The notes below the pieces were generated by a model. That model had not been told where the DNA came from, searched no databases, and was given only the letters and a program-made list of their open reading frames with translations. From NCBI RefSeq assembly GCF_029873215.1, contig NZ_CP123620.1, forward strand, positions 4,214,109 to 4,278,108: a stretch of 64,000 nucleotides of DNA. Direction: 5' to 3'. The DNA comes from Nocardioides sp. BP30 (GTDB lineage Bacteria; Actinomycetota; Actinomycetes; Propionibacteriales; Nocardioidaceae). The position numbers were made by a program, and so were the translations under genes. Each line of letters opens with the position of its first letter. The first letter of the stretch is position 1. Shown here one piece after another: positions 52,069-60,302 of the stretch.

Positions 52069-52538
52069 CACTCGAGAAGCCTGTTGCAGGCCTCGTTCAC
52101 CTCGGCGAGCACGAACCACGACCCACCCACCTCGATCACCTGGCGCCCCTCCTCGCTCCCGTCGGTGCGCCGGAAGTAGGCCAGATCCAAGCGGGTGGAG
52201 GAGGCGCCGTGGTCCGTTGTGCCGGTCGGGGGCGCGATGCTGTCCCAGCGCACCGGGTCCCCGGCAGCGAGCCGCAGACGCAGGAGCCGCTGCTCCTCGC
52301 GCCGAGCGCAGGCCAGTGGGATGCGCGCTCCGGTCACCAGCGAGGCCGGGTCGCCGTCGGGCTGATAGGCGAGGTAGGCCCGCAGTCCGCGAGCATCCGA
52401 CCTCCCGATCGCGGCCAGGTAGCCCCTGACCGCCGCCTGCTTCGTGCCGGCGCCAGCGGTGCTGCAGCCCGCACCCAGACTGGGCATCACCACCACGACG
52501 ACGGAGATCGCCCACCAGCGGCGGCGCACGCCACCCAC
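52068..52538 (-). CDS. Hypothetical lipoprotein
   Basis: A 156-residue protein with a lipobox LGAGC (Cys25) after a Trp/Val-rich hydrophobic stretch. The mature part starts KQAAVRGYLAAIGRSDARGL and looks like an NTF2-like or DUF4878-type small fold, but this is uncertain. It is followed and coupled to the membrane-anchored protein gene. The start may be the GTG at 52538 or 52529. Confidence 0.68.
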   Translation of the reverse strand: MGGVRRRWWAISVVVVVMPSLGAGCSTAGAGTKQAAVRGYLAAIGRSDARGLRAYLAYQPDGDPASLVTGARIPLACARREEQRLLRLRLAAGDPVRWDSIAPPTGTTDHGASSTRLDLAYFRRTDGSEEGRQVIEVGGSWFVLAEVNEACNRLLE

Positions 52539-52543
52539 GGGAC

Positions 52544-53308
52544 CTAGCGGCTCGCGGTGTAGGCCAGCAGGGTCCGCTTCACCGTCGGCTTGTAGCCGGT
52601 GTAGGAGTACCCGTGGGTCGTCTGCTTCACCGGGGTCCAGGTGTAGGCGTAGGCGGGTCGGGTGGCGTTGAAGGTGAACTTCGGCACCTTCCCGTCCTTC
52701 ACCTTCTGCGAGAACGTCAGGTCGGCGACCTTCATCTCGCTCGCGTGGGCGCTACGCCACGCGGCCCCCGAGCGGGTGAGGTCGGCGCGGGTCACGGTCG
52801 TCGTGGCGCACAGCGTCTGCCCCAGCGAGATCGAGAAGCCGTAGAACGAGTAGCCGGCGCTGACCGACGGGCAGCCCTTGACGACTGTCTTCTTATAGGT
52901 CGGGGTGGCGTTGTAGACGTTGGTCTTCGCGGCCAGCGAGGAGGTCACGCGCACGGCCCACGAGCCGTCGTTGCCGGCGAACCCCGCATCGGCGCTCTGG
53001 GTCTTGGCGAAGGCCTCCCGCACCTCGGTGAGGTAGTAGTCGGCCGTCTTGTCGGCGTTCTTGATCCGGAACTTCCAGGTGCAGTAGGTCACCGTCCCGC
53101 CGGCGCCGTGCGCCTTGTAACCCGGATAGAGGTTCGAGACCTTCCCGCTCCCGATGCCCTCGCGATACCCCAGCGCCCCGCTGCATCCCGATGACACGAC
53201 CGTCGCCGGCACGCTCACCGGCAGCGCCTCCGCATGAGGGACTGCCACCAGACCGGCACCGAGGACGACCGCGAGGGCGCCACAGGACACGAACCGCTGA
53301 CCATGCAT
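52544..53308 (-). CDS. Hypothetical secreted protein
   Basis: A 254-residue protein with a Sec signal peptide (cleavage near VPHAEALP) and no recognised domain. The mature part is rich in Tyr, Thr and Lys (GYSYTGYKPTVKRTLLAY at the end), and four cysteines could form disulphides. It is expected outside the cell. It ends five bases before the lipoprotein gene, and the three genes could be one operon. Confidence 0.75.
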   Translation of the reverse strand: MHGQRFVSCGALAVVLGAGLVAVPHAEALPVSVPATVVSSGCSGALGYREGIGSGKVSNLYPGYKAHGAGGTVTYCTWKFRIKNADKTADYYLTEVREAFAKTQSADAGFAGNDGSWAVRVTSSLAAKTNVYNATPTYKKTVVKGCPSVSAGYSFYGFSISLGQTLCATTTVTRADLTRSGAAWRSAHASEMKVADLTFSQKVKDGKVPKFTFNATRPAYAYTWTPVKQTTHGYSYTGYKPTVKRTLLAYTASR

Positions 53309-53440
53309 TCTTCTCGCCTTCCGACGTCGCGAATGGACTGTGTCGGGCGGGCGAGGACCAAGCGTGGCGTGCCGACCATCTCCCGAGACACGAGAGGAGT
53401 CTAGGCACAGATAGGAATGTTTGTGAACCGTTTATGTGTT

Positions 53441-54736
53441 TCAAGCACTCGATCGAGCGTCGGCGCCGAAGGCCCTGTCGACGATGTGCTCGGCGATCGC
53501 GAGGCTGGAGGTGGCCGCCGGCGAGGGTGCGTTGCGCACGCTGGTGACGCCGTCCTCGGAGTGGATGACGAAGTCGTCCACCAGCGAGCCGTCCCGCTCC
53601 AGCGCCTGCGCACGCAGACCGAGCCCGGCCCGTACGACGTCGGCGGCCCCGATCTCGGGCACGTACCGCTGCGCCGTCCGCATGTAGGCCCGCCGGGACA
53701 GCACGCCCCGCAGCTCGGTGACGCCGGCGCGCCAGTTGTCCCGCGCGAAGCTCCAGAACCCACCGAACGCCAGCGTGTCGGCCAGGTCGCGCGGGTCGAG
53801 GGAGAGCCTGCCGTAGCGGTCGCGGCTGAGCGCGAGGAACGCGTTCGGCCCTACCTCCAGGCTGCCGTCGACGCGTCGGGTGAAGTGCACGCCGAGGAAC
53901 GGGTAGCGCGGGTCGGGCACCGGGTACACCATGCCCCGGACCAGCTCCCGCTTCGGCTCCGCCACCCGCATGTACTCCCCGCGGAACGGCACGATCCGCG
54001 GCGAGGCCGGGCCTCCGACCAGCTCGCCGAGCCGGTCCGACTGCAGGCCGCCGCAGATGACCAGGTGGTCGACCAGGCGCGACTCGGGCCTCCGTCCCCG
54101 TTCACTCGGGCCTGCGTCCCCGTCGACTCGGGCCTCCGTCCGCACCTCGACGCGCCCGGCCGCTCTGCGGATCCCGGTGACCTCGGTCCCCAGCAGCACC
54201 TCGCCGCCGGCCAGCTCGATCTCGGCGCCCAGCGCCTCGGCGATCGCGACGTAGTCGGTGATGGCCGTGGCCGGCGAGTGCAGCGCGGCGATCCCGAACG
54301 CGTGCGGCTCGACGTCGGTGATCTCGGCACCCTCGAGCCGCCGCAGCCCCGGTACGCCGTTGGCGCGGGCGGTCCTCTCCAGGGCATCGAACCGCTCCCT
54401 CTCAGCGGGGTCGACCGCGACCACCAGCTTGCCGCACTCGCGCAGCGGTACGCCGTGCTCAGCGGCGTACTCCTTGAGCAGATCGCGCCCCCGCGCGCAC
54501 AACCGCGCCTTGAGGCTGCCGGGCTTGTAGTAGATGCCTGCGTGCACCACTCCTGAGTTGTGCCCGGTCTGGTGGGCGGCCAGCCGGAGCTCCTTCTCGA
54601 AGAGCACGACGGTGGTCCCGGGACGCCGCCGGATCACCTCCCGGCCGACCGCGAGACCGACGATCCCGCCCCCGACGATGCCCACCGTCGGGGTGCCTGG
54701 GTGGGCGCTGGAGGCGATTGGGTGCGGAGGCGTCAC
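53441..54736 (-). CDS. lhgO: L-2-hydroxyglutarate oxidase
   Basis: A 431-residue FAD-dependent oxidase of the DAO family that oxidises L-2-hydroxyglutarate to 2-oxoglutarate. It shows VGIVGGGIVGLAVG (FAD loop), HQTGHNSGVVHAGIYYKPGS and the C-terminal DFVIHSEDGVTSVRNAPSPAATSS (these match LhgO blocks; segments overlap). Within it a 22-base tandem repeat at 54081-54141 adds an Arg/Pro/Glu-rich insert. The GTG at 54736 has no obvious ribosome-binding site, so a later start is possible. Confidence 0.87.
   Translation of the reverse strand: MTPPHPIASSAHPGTPTVGIVGGGIVGLAVGREVIRRRPGTTVVLFEKELRLAAHQTGHNSGVVHAGIYYKPGSLKARLCARGRDLLKEYAAEHGVPLRECGKLVVAVDPAERERFDALERTARANGVPGLRRLEGAEITDVEPHAFGIAALHSPATAITDYVAIAEALGAEIELAGGEVLLGTEVTGIRRAAGRVEVRTEARVDGDAGPSERGRRPESRLVDHLVICGGLQSDRLGELVGGPASPRIVPFRGEYMRVAEPKRELVRGMVYPVPDPRYPFLGVHFTRRVDGSLEVGPNAFLALSRDRYGRLSLDPRDLADTLAFGGFWSFARDNWRAGVTELRGVLSRRAYMRTAQRYVPEIGAADVVRAGLGLRAQALERDGSLVDDFVIHSEDGVTSVRNAPSPAATSSLAIAEHIVDRAFGADARSSA
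54081..54141. repeat. 22-base tandem repeat, about three copies, inside lhgO
   Basis: Copies begin near 54081, 54103 and 54125, each with the core ACTCGGGCCT and CGTCC. The second copy has C-to-G in the CCTCCG stretch. Because 22 is not a multiple of 3, each copy is read in a different frame, yet the whole insert keeps the gene open. Confidence 0.85.
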
Positions 54737-54761
54737 ATCCGGTAGTGTCTCGCAACGGCTA

Positions 54762-54838
54762 GGCCAGGTAGCTCAGTTGGTACGAGCGATCGACTGAAAA
54801 TCGATAGGTCGGCGGTTCGACCCCGCCCCTGGCCACCA
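54762..54838 (+). tRNA. tRNA-Phe (anticodon GAA)
   Basis: A 77-base cloverleaf including encoded CCA. The acceptor stem GGCCAGG pairs with CCTGGCC. The anticodon stem ATCGA/TCGAT holds loop CTGAAAA with anticodon GAA, and the T arm is GCGGTTCGACCCCGC. It is divergent from lhgO, 25 bases away, and is followed by a strong hairpin. Confidence 0.96.
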
Positions 54839-54845
54839 TGAGCGG

Positions 54846-54876
54846 AAGGCCGCCCCACGATCGTGGGGCGGCCTTC
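54846..54876 (+). terminator. Rho-independent-type hairpin after tRNA-Phe
   Basis: A perfect 26-base palindrome at 54848-54873 (arms GGCCGCCCCACGA and its complement) is followed by TTCG. The stem is very stable but the T-tract is short, as often seen in actinobacteria. Confidence 0.8.
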
Positions 54877-54984
54877 GCGTTGTGTGGGCACCCGGCGCTT
54901 TGTTCGCCGCGAATAAAATTCGACGCCCCTTCCACGTCGCGCCCACATGTTTCGCTCAGTAAAGCCAGCGACGATGGGCGCACC

Positions 54985-55755
54985 ATGGTCGACATCAGCT
55001 ATCCCGCCGTCATCGCCGCCGCCCGCACCTGGTTCAAGCTCGGCGACCTCCGCATCAACATGACCGGGGTGGAGAACATCCCCACCGAGGGTGGCGCGCT
55101 GCTCGCGATCAACCACCTGTCCTACGTCGACTACATCATGGCGGGCTTCCCGGGCGCCGAGCGCGGCCGGCTGACCCGGTTCATGGCCAAGCGGGAGGTG
55201 TTCGACCACCCGATCGGCGGCCCGGTGATGCGCTCCTTCCACCACATCAGCGTCGATCGCGCCGCCGGCGCCGAGGGCATGATGGTCGCCGCCCGCAAGC
55301 TCCGCGAGGGTGAGCTCGTCGGCATCTTCCCCGAGGCGACGCTCTCGCGCAGCTTCCTGATCAAGGACCTCAAGTCCGGCTCGGTGCGGATCGCCGCGGA
55401 CGCCGGCGTCCCGCTCATCCCGGTCGTCCTCTTCGGCACCCAGCGCATCCTCACCAAGGGTCGCAAGCTCGACCTCACCCGGCACCGCACCATCGGCATC
55501 GAGGTCGGTGAGCCGCTGCACCCCACCGGCACCGACCCCGTCGCCGAGACCGCGGAGCTCAAGGGCCGGATGGAGCAGATGCTGGACCGGCTGATCCGCA
55601 ACCACCCCGCCGACGAGATCGAGCCCGGCGCCTGGTGGATGCCGAAGGCCTACGGCGGCTCGGCACCCACCCTCGAGGAGGCCGAGCAGCTCTATGCCGA
55701 GGAGCGCCGCCAGCGTGCCGCCCGTAAGCGGGCCAAGGCCACCAAGAAGCGCTGA
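54985..55755 (+). CDS. 1-acyl-sn-glycerol-3-phosphate acyltransferase family protein (PlsC)
   Basis: A 256-residue acyltransferase of phospholipid synthesis. The catalytic motif NHxxxxD reads NHLSYVD (His44, Asp49), with FPEATLSRS as the phosphate-binding block. The C-terminus is a charged tail (ERRQRAARKRAKATKKR). It would be peripheral to the inner membrane. The ATG at 54985 was chosen; earlier in-frame codons overlap the tRNA hairpin. AGCGACG upstream is a poor ribosome-binding site. Confidence 0.9.
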   Translation: MVDISYPAVIAAARTWFKLGDLRINMTGVENIPTEGGALLAINHLSYVDYIMAGFPGAERGRLTRFMAKREVFDHPIGGPVMRSFHHISVDRAAGAEGMMVAARKLREGELVGIFPEATLSRSFLIKDLKSGSVRIAADAGVPLIPVVLFGTQRILTKGRKLDLTRHRTIGIEVGEPLHPTGTDPVAETAELKGRMEQMLDRLIRNHPADEIEPGAWWMPKAYGGSAPTLEEAEQLYAEERRQRAARKRAKATKKR

Positions 55756-55807
55756 CCGACCTGCTTCCCCGCATCAAGCCCGCCGGGCACCGTGCGAGGA
55801 TCGGCGG

Positions 55808-57187
55808 GTGCAGCTGCCCCGCTTCGAGCCCCACGCCCGACTGCGCCCGATCTCCCTGCTGAGCACGTCCCAGGTGCGCGCGCACGGCTCCGGCTCGAGC
55901 ACACCCTGCCCCCGGCCGGCGCCGTACGCCGCGGCGGTCGCCACCGGTGTCGGTGAGCGGCTCGTGCTGTCCTGGCGCTCCGGCGAGGACCTCCTGGAGG
56001 CGGTGTACGCCGAGGGCCGCGTGCTGCTGCGCGTCACCTCCGCCGGCCGGACCTCCGAGCACCGCAGCAGGCGGTTCTCCCGGCTGACCACGCCGGTCAC
56101 CGACGTCGCGCTGACCCTGACCGGCACGCACCTGACCGTGCTCACCCGCGGAGCCGGCCAGGACTGGGTCGCACGCTCGCGCGTCGATCTGTCCGGCCCG
56201 GCCCGGACCGGAGCAGCGCCCGCGATCGACACCCGCGACGCGGCGTGGCTCGGGGCCCTGGAGGTGGGTCACGAGGGCGCGGTGGAGATGCTGGAGGCGG
56301 GTGGATTCGGCCAGCTCGGACTGCGGGATCTGCGCCTGGCCAGCCATGCGGACGGCACGGCGTACCGGCTGGCGGACGGGCGCCCGGTGCTGACCGCGAC
56401 GAGCGCCGGACCGGGGTTCTTCGACACCGCCCACACCTCGGTCTGGGCGCTGGACCCCGCAGGCCCGGCACTGGAGCACCTCAGCGACCTGTACTTCCAC
56501 CGCCCCGACGGCGACGAGCGGCCGGGCGTCTTCGGCGACCACGCCACCCATCTCGTCCGGGACGGCGACGCCGACGCGTGGTTGGTCGCGACCAGCACGT
56601 GGGGGGACTTCGACGCCCGCCGCCGGGGAGCGGGCGTGGCGGTGACGCTGGCGCGCACCCGGGTGGACCTCCTCGAGGGCGAGCACGTGCTCGACACCGA
56701 GCCGCTGGTGCTGCCCACCGACGGCTTCCGGTCCGTGGGGGTGTGGGACCCGCACCTCGTCCGGACCGGCGACGGCTGGTTGGTCGGCTACGTGAGCGCC
56801 CGGAGGTTCTTCCGGTTCCACCCCGTCCTCGCCGCCGGTCCGAGCCTGGACCGGCTCGGCCTGCGCGGCGTGGATCCGCGCCGGCGCGCCACCGAGGGCA
56901 CCACGCTGTGGCACCGCGACGGCACCTGGCTGGTCCTGGCGAGCGACGGCCGCGACGGACGCACCGGGCAGCGCGAGCGCTACCCGGTGTTCGACCTCGA
57001 CCTACACGAGATCGGCGCGCTGCCCGCGCCGTACCCGACGAACATCCCCTGGCCCACGCTCGTGCCCGCCTCAGCGGAGGGCGAGGAGCTGGTGCTGGTC
57101 GGATTCGACGGCACCCGTACGGGCGGCAGTCTGCTCGGCTACGGCACCCATGGTGACGTCGTGATCGCCAGGAGCCTCAGCGACTGA
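55808..57187 (+). CDS. Hypothetical protein, predicted five-bladed beta-propeller (GH43-like fold)
   Basis: A 459-residue cytoplasmic protein. The repeated W-x-x-D-G and G-D-W/G-T-W turns (HLVRTGDGWLVGYVSA, LWHRDGTWLVLASDGRDGRT) resemble the blades of glycoside hydrolase clan F/GH43-type propellers. The presumed acidic residues are not clear enough to call an enzyme. GAGGA lies seven bases before the GTG at 55808. It follows plsC by 52 bases. Confidence 0.7.
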   Translation: MQLPRFEPHARLRPISLLSTSQVRAHGSGSSTPCPRPAPYAAAVATGVGERLVLSWRSGEDLLEAVYAEGRVLLRVTSAGRTSEHRSRRFSRLTTPVTDVALTLTGTHLTVLTRGAGQDWVARSRVDLSGPARTGAAPAIDTRDAAWLGALEVGHEGAVEMLEAGGFGQLGLRDLRLASHADGTAYRLADGRPVLTATSAGPGFFDTAHTSVWALDPAGPALEHLSDLYFHRPDGDERPGVFGDHATHLVRDGDADAWLVATSTWGDFDARRRGAGVAVTLARTRVDLLEGEHVLDTEPLVLPTDGFRSVGVWDPHLVRTGDGWLVGYVSARRFFRFHPVLAAGPSLDRLGLRGVDPRRRATEGTTLWHRDGTWLVLASDGRDGRTGQRERYPVFDLDLHEIGALPAPYPTNIPWPTLVPASAEGEELVLVGFDGTRTGGSLLGYGTHGDVVIARSLSD

Positions 57188-57210
57188 GCGTCGACGAGGC
57201 TCGAGGGCGG

Positions 57211-57396
57211 TCAATCGCGCGAGGGTCCTCGATAGTCAGACCACTGGTCGGACTCGTCGATGGTGTCGGACTCATCCGTCTCGGCTTCATCGCCGTGCAG
57301 CTCGCGCGCAAGAGCACCGAAGTCGGTCTCATGAGTGCGGTACTTCAGGTCGCGAGCGACCTTCGTCTGCTTGGCTTTAGCTCGGCCGCGCCCCAT
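57211..57396 (-). CDS. DUF3073-family small protein
   Basis: A 61-residue charged protein starting MGRGRAKAKQTKVARDLKYR, the DUF3073 signature, with an acidic tail. The family is conserved next to purM-purF in actinobacteria, as here. Its function is unknown. Confidence 0.92.
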   Translation of the reverse strand: MGRGRAKAKQTKVARDLKYRTHETDFGALARELHGDEAETDESDTIDESDQWSDYRGPSRD

Positions 57397-57506
57397 AGGG
57401 TCCAGCCCCCTCGCACACTTGGCCGGGATGACTCCCGGGCTGCCTCAAAAGTTGTCGTGGGGCCAACGCTACCTGTTCGGTGGCGCCAAACGCACACTCA
57501 GGGTTC

Positions 57507-57532
57507 GAAAAGGCGTTCGCGCGCGGCGAACG
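57507..57532 (-). terminator. Hairpin downstream of purM
   Basis: Inverted repeat CGTTCGC/GCGAACG (57514-57532) is followed on the minus strand by CCTTTT, placed 21 bases after the purM stop. It is a likely intrinsic terminator of purF-purM. Confidence 0.65.
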
Positions 57533-57552
57533 TCACGTTTCCAGGGGGCCGG

Positions 57553-58617
57553 TCACCAGCCGGGGTGCTGGCCGACCAGCTCGACCCGGCCGCCCGCGCC
57601 CTCGGCCGGGGCAGCCGTCACCTCGCCGGCGACCCACGCCTCGATCCCGCTCTGGGCGAGGACGTCGAGGGCTGCGTCGACCGCGTCGGCAGCCGTCAGA
57701 GCGACCATGCCGACCCCCATGTTGAGGGTCGCCTCGATGTCGGGCTGGGAGACGTCGCCGGTGCGCCTGACCAGGTCGAAGACCGCCCCGGGGGTCCAGG
57801 TCGAGCGGTCGATCCGCACGCTCACCGAGGCGGGCAGCACCCGCTCGAGGTTGTTCGCCAGGCCACCACCCGTCACGTGGCTCATCGCGTGGGTGGCGGT
57901 CTCGCGCGCCAACCGCAACGCCGGCTTGGTGTAGAGCCGGGTCGGGACGAGCAGCTCCTCGCCCAGCGTGCGGCCGAGCTCGTCGACGTGGCGGTCCAGC
58001 GGGAGACCGGCGGTCTCCAGCAGCACGTGCCGCACCAGGCTGTAGCCGTTGGAGTGCAGGCCGCTGGAGGCCATCGCGATCACGACGTCGCCGGCGAGGA
58101 CCTTGTCCGGCCCGAGCATGGCGTCGGCCTCGACCACACCCGTGGTCGCACCGGCGACGTCGTACTCGCCGGGCTGCAGCAGGCCGGGATGCTCGGCGAT
58201 CTCGCCGCCGACCAGGGCCACGCCCGCCTCCGCGCAGGCGTTCGCGATGCCGGTGACGATCGCCGTGATGACCTCGGGCACCACCTTGCCGGTGGCGATG
58301 TAGTCGGTCATGAACAGCGGCTCGGCACCGCAGACGACCAGGTCGTCGACGACCATGCCGACCAGGTCGAAGCCGATGGTGTCGTGGAGGTCGAGCGCCT
58401 GGGCGATCGCGACCTTGGTGCCGACGCCGTCGGTCGAGGTCGCCAGGACAGGCCGGTCGTAGTCCTTCAGCGCACTGGCGTCGAAGAGGCCGGCGAACCC
58501 GCCGAGCCCACCGATCACCTCGGGCCGCTTCGTCCTGGCGACCGCTGCCTTGAACATCTCGATCGCGGTGTCCGCGGCGTGGATGTCGACACCGGCTCGG
58601 GCGTAGGCGTTGGTCAC
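57553..58617 (-). CDS. purM: Phosphoribosylformylglycinamidine cyclo-ligase
   Basis: A 354-residue enzyme of purine synthesis that makes AIR from FGAM with ATP. YARAGVDIHAADTAIEMFK, TSTDGVGTKVAIA and GGEIAEHPGLL are PurM hallmarks. The GTG start has GAGGAG four bases upstream. It follows purF by 29 bases on the same strand. Confidence 0.95.
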   Translation of the reverse strand: MTNAYARAGVDIHAADTAIEMFKAAVARTKRPEVIGGLGGFAGLFDASALKDYDRPVLATSTDGVGTKVAIAQALDLHDTIGFDLVGMVVDDLVVCGAEPLFMTDYIATGKVVPEVITAIVTGIANACAEAGVALVGGEIAEHPGLLQPGEYDVAGATTGVVEADAMLGPDKVLAGDVVIAMASSGLHSNGYSLVRHVLLETAGLPLDRHVDELGRTLGEELLVPTRLYTKPALRLARETATHAMSHVTGGGLANNLERVLPASVSVRIDRSTWTPGAVFDLVRRTGDVSQPDIEATLNMGVGMVALTAADAVDAALDVLAQSGIEAWVAGEVTAAPAEGAGGRVELVGQHPGW

Positions 58618-58646
58618 GGGGCTCCTCGTGGATCGAGCGGCGGGGA

Positions 58647-60221
58647 TCAGGGGTTGTTGAGGACCGGCAGGGCCTTGCCCGCGGTCGGGGACTGCAGCGA
58701 GACCTCGAGCAGGTGCTTGCCGAGCAGGCTCTCGTCGGGCAGCGCGACGGGATACTCGCCGGTGAAGCAGGCGGCGCACAGCTGGTCGGCGGGCTGGCGG
58801 GTCGCCTCGATCATGCCGTCCAGGGAGATGTAGCCCAGCGAGTCGGCACCGATGGAGGACGCGATCTCGTTGACGTCGAGCCCGTTGGCGATCAGCTCGG
58901 CACGGGTGGCGAAGTCGATCCCGTAGAAGCACGGCCACTTCACCGGCGGGGAGGAGATCCGCACATGCACCTCGGCGGCACCGGCCTCGCGCAGCATCCG
59001 GATCTGGGCCCGCTGGGTGTTGCCGCGCACGATCGAGTCGTCGACCACGACGATCCGGCGGCCGCGGATGACGTGCTCGAGCGCGTTGAGCTTGAGCCGG
59101 ATGCCGAGCTGGCGCAGCGTCTGGGAGGGCTGGATGAAGGTCCGCCCGACGTAGGAGTTCTTCACGAAGCCCTGGCCGAAGGGGATGCCCGACTCCTCGG
59201 CGTAGCCGGTCGCCGAGGGCGTGCCCGACTCCGGGACGGGGATGACGAGGTCGGCCTCCACGGGGAACTCGCGCGCGAGCACGCGGCCCATCTCCACCCG
59301 CGACTCGTGCACGTTGCGACCGGCGATGTTGGCGTCGGGCCGGGCGAGGTAGACGTACTCGAAGACGCAGCCCTTGCGCGCCGGCTCGGCGAAGCGGTGC
59401 GACCGCAGCCCGTCCTCGTCGATGACGACCATCTCGCCGGGCTCGATCTCGCGTACGACGCTGGCGCCGACGGTGGCCAGCGCGGCATCCTCCGACGCGA
59501 CCACCCAGCCGCGCTCGAGGCGGCCCAGGACCAGCGGACGGATGCCCTGCGGGTCGCGAGCGGCGTACAGCGTGTTCTCGTTGATCCAGACCAGGCAGAA
59601 GGCGCCCTTGACCTGGGGCAGTAGCTCGATCGCGCGCTGCTCCAGGCTGCTGTCGGGGTGGTGCGCGAGCAGCTCGGTCAGCAGCGAGGTGTCGTTGGTG
59701 GAGACCGGCTCGGAGGCGCGGATCGGATCCGCCGCCCGCTCGGGCAGCGCGGCGACCATGTCGCGCAGGTCGTGGGTGTTGATCAGGTTGCCGTTGTGGC
59801 CCAGCGCGATCGAGCCGTCGGCCGTCGGCCGGAAGGTCGGCTGCGCGTTCTCCCAGGTCGAGGCGCCGGTCGTGGAGTAGCGGGCGTGGCCGACGGCGAG
59901 GTGACCCTGGAGCGAGTCGAGGGTGGCCTCGTCGAAGACCTGCGAGACCAGACCCATGTCCTTGTAGACCAGGATCTGGCGCCCGTTGCTCACAGCGATG
60001 CCGGCCGACTCCTGGCCACGGTGCTGCAGCGCGTAGAGACCGAAGTAGGTGAGCTTGGCGACGTCCTCGCCCGGCGCCCACACGCCGAACACGCCGCACT
60101 GGTCCTGCGGACCCTGGTCGTGGGGGTCGAGGGCCGCGGTCAGCCGGCCGTCGCCTCCCCTGCGGGGGTTGCCGGTGCGACTCGTGTAGGGCACCGGACC
60201 ATCGTACGGGGACGTCACCAT
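58647..60221 (-). CDS. purF: Amidophosphoribosyltransferase
   Basis: A 524-residue enzyme for the first committed purine step. A propeptide of about 41 residues precedes the glutaminase nucleophile Cys42 (QDQCGVFGVW). The PRPP loop is IVVVDDSIVRGNT. Cysteines in RKGCVFEY, WPCFYGID and LCAACFTG match the [4Fe-4S] type of PurF. The start may be the ATG at 60221 or the GTG at 60218; no strong ribosome-binding site is visible. Confidence 0.95.
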   Translation of the reverse strand: MVTSPYDGPVPYTSRTGNPRRGGDGRLTAALDPHDQGPQDQCGVFGVWAPGEDVAKLTYFGLYALQHRGQESAGIAVSNGRQILVYKDMGLVSQVFDEATLDSLQGHLAVGHARYSTTGASTWENAQPTFRPTADGSIALGHNGNLINTHDLRDMVAALPERAADPIRASEPVSTNDTSLLTELLAHHPDSSLEQRAIELLPQVKGAFCLVWINENTLYAARDPQGIRPLVLGRLERGWVVASEDAALATVGASVVREIEPGEMVVIDEDGLRSHRFAEPARKGCVFEYVYLARPDANIAGRNVHESRVEMGRVLAREFPVEADLVIPVPESGTPSATGYAEESGIPFGQGFVKNSYVGRTFIQPSQTLRQLGIRLKLNALEHVIRGRRIVVVDDSIVRGNTQRAQIRMLREAGAAEVHVRISSPPVKWPCFYGIDFATRAELIANGLDVNEIASSIGADSLGYISLDGMIEATRQPADQLCAACFTGEYPVALPDESLLGKHLLEVSLQSPTAGKALPVLNNP

Positions 60222-60302
60222 CGTGGCCGAAACCGCGCGAAGCGATGGGCGGATGCACCAGACTTGGTTCGCTTCCCGTCCGCCCCCACCCAGCCGGTGA
60301 CG

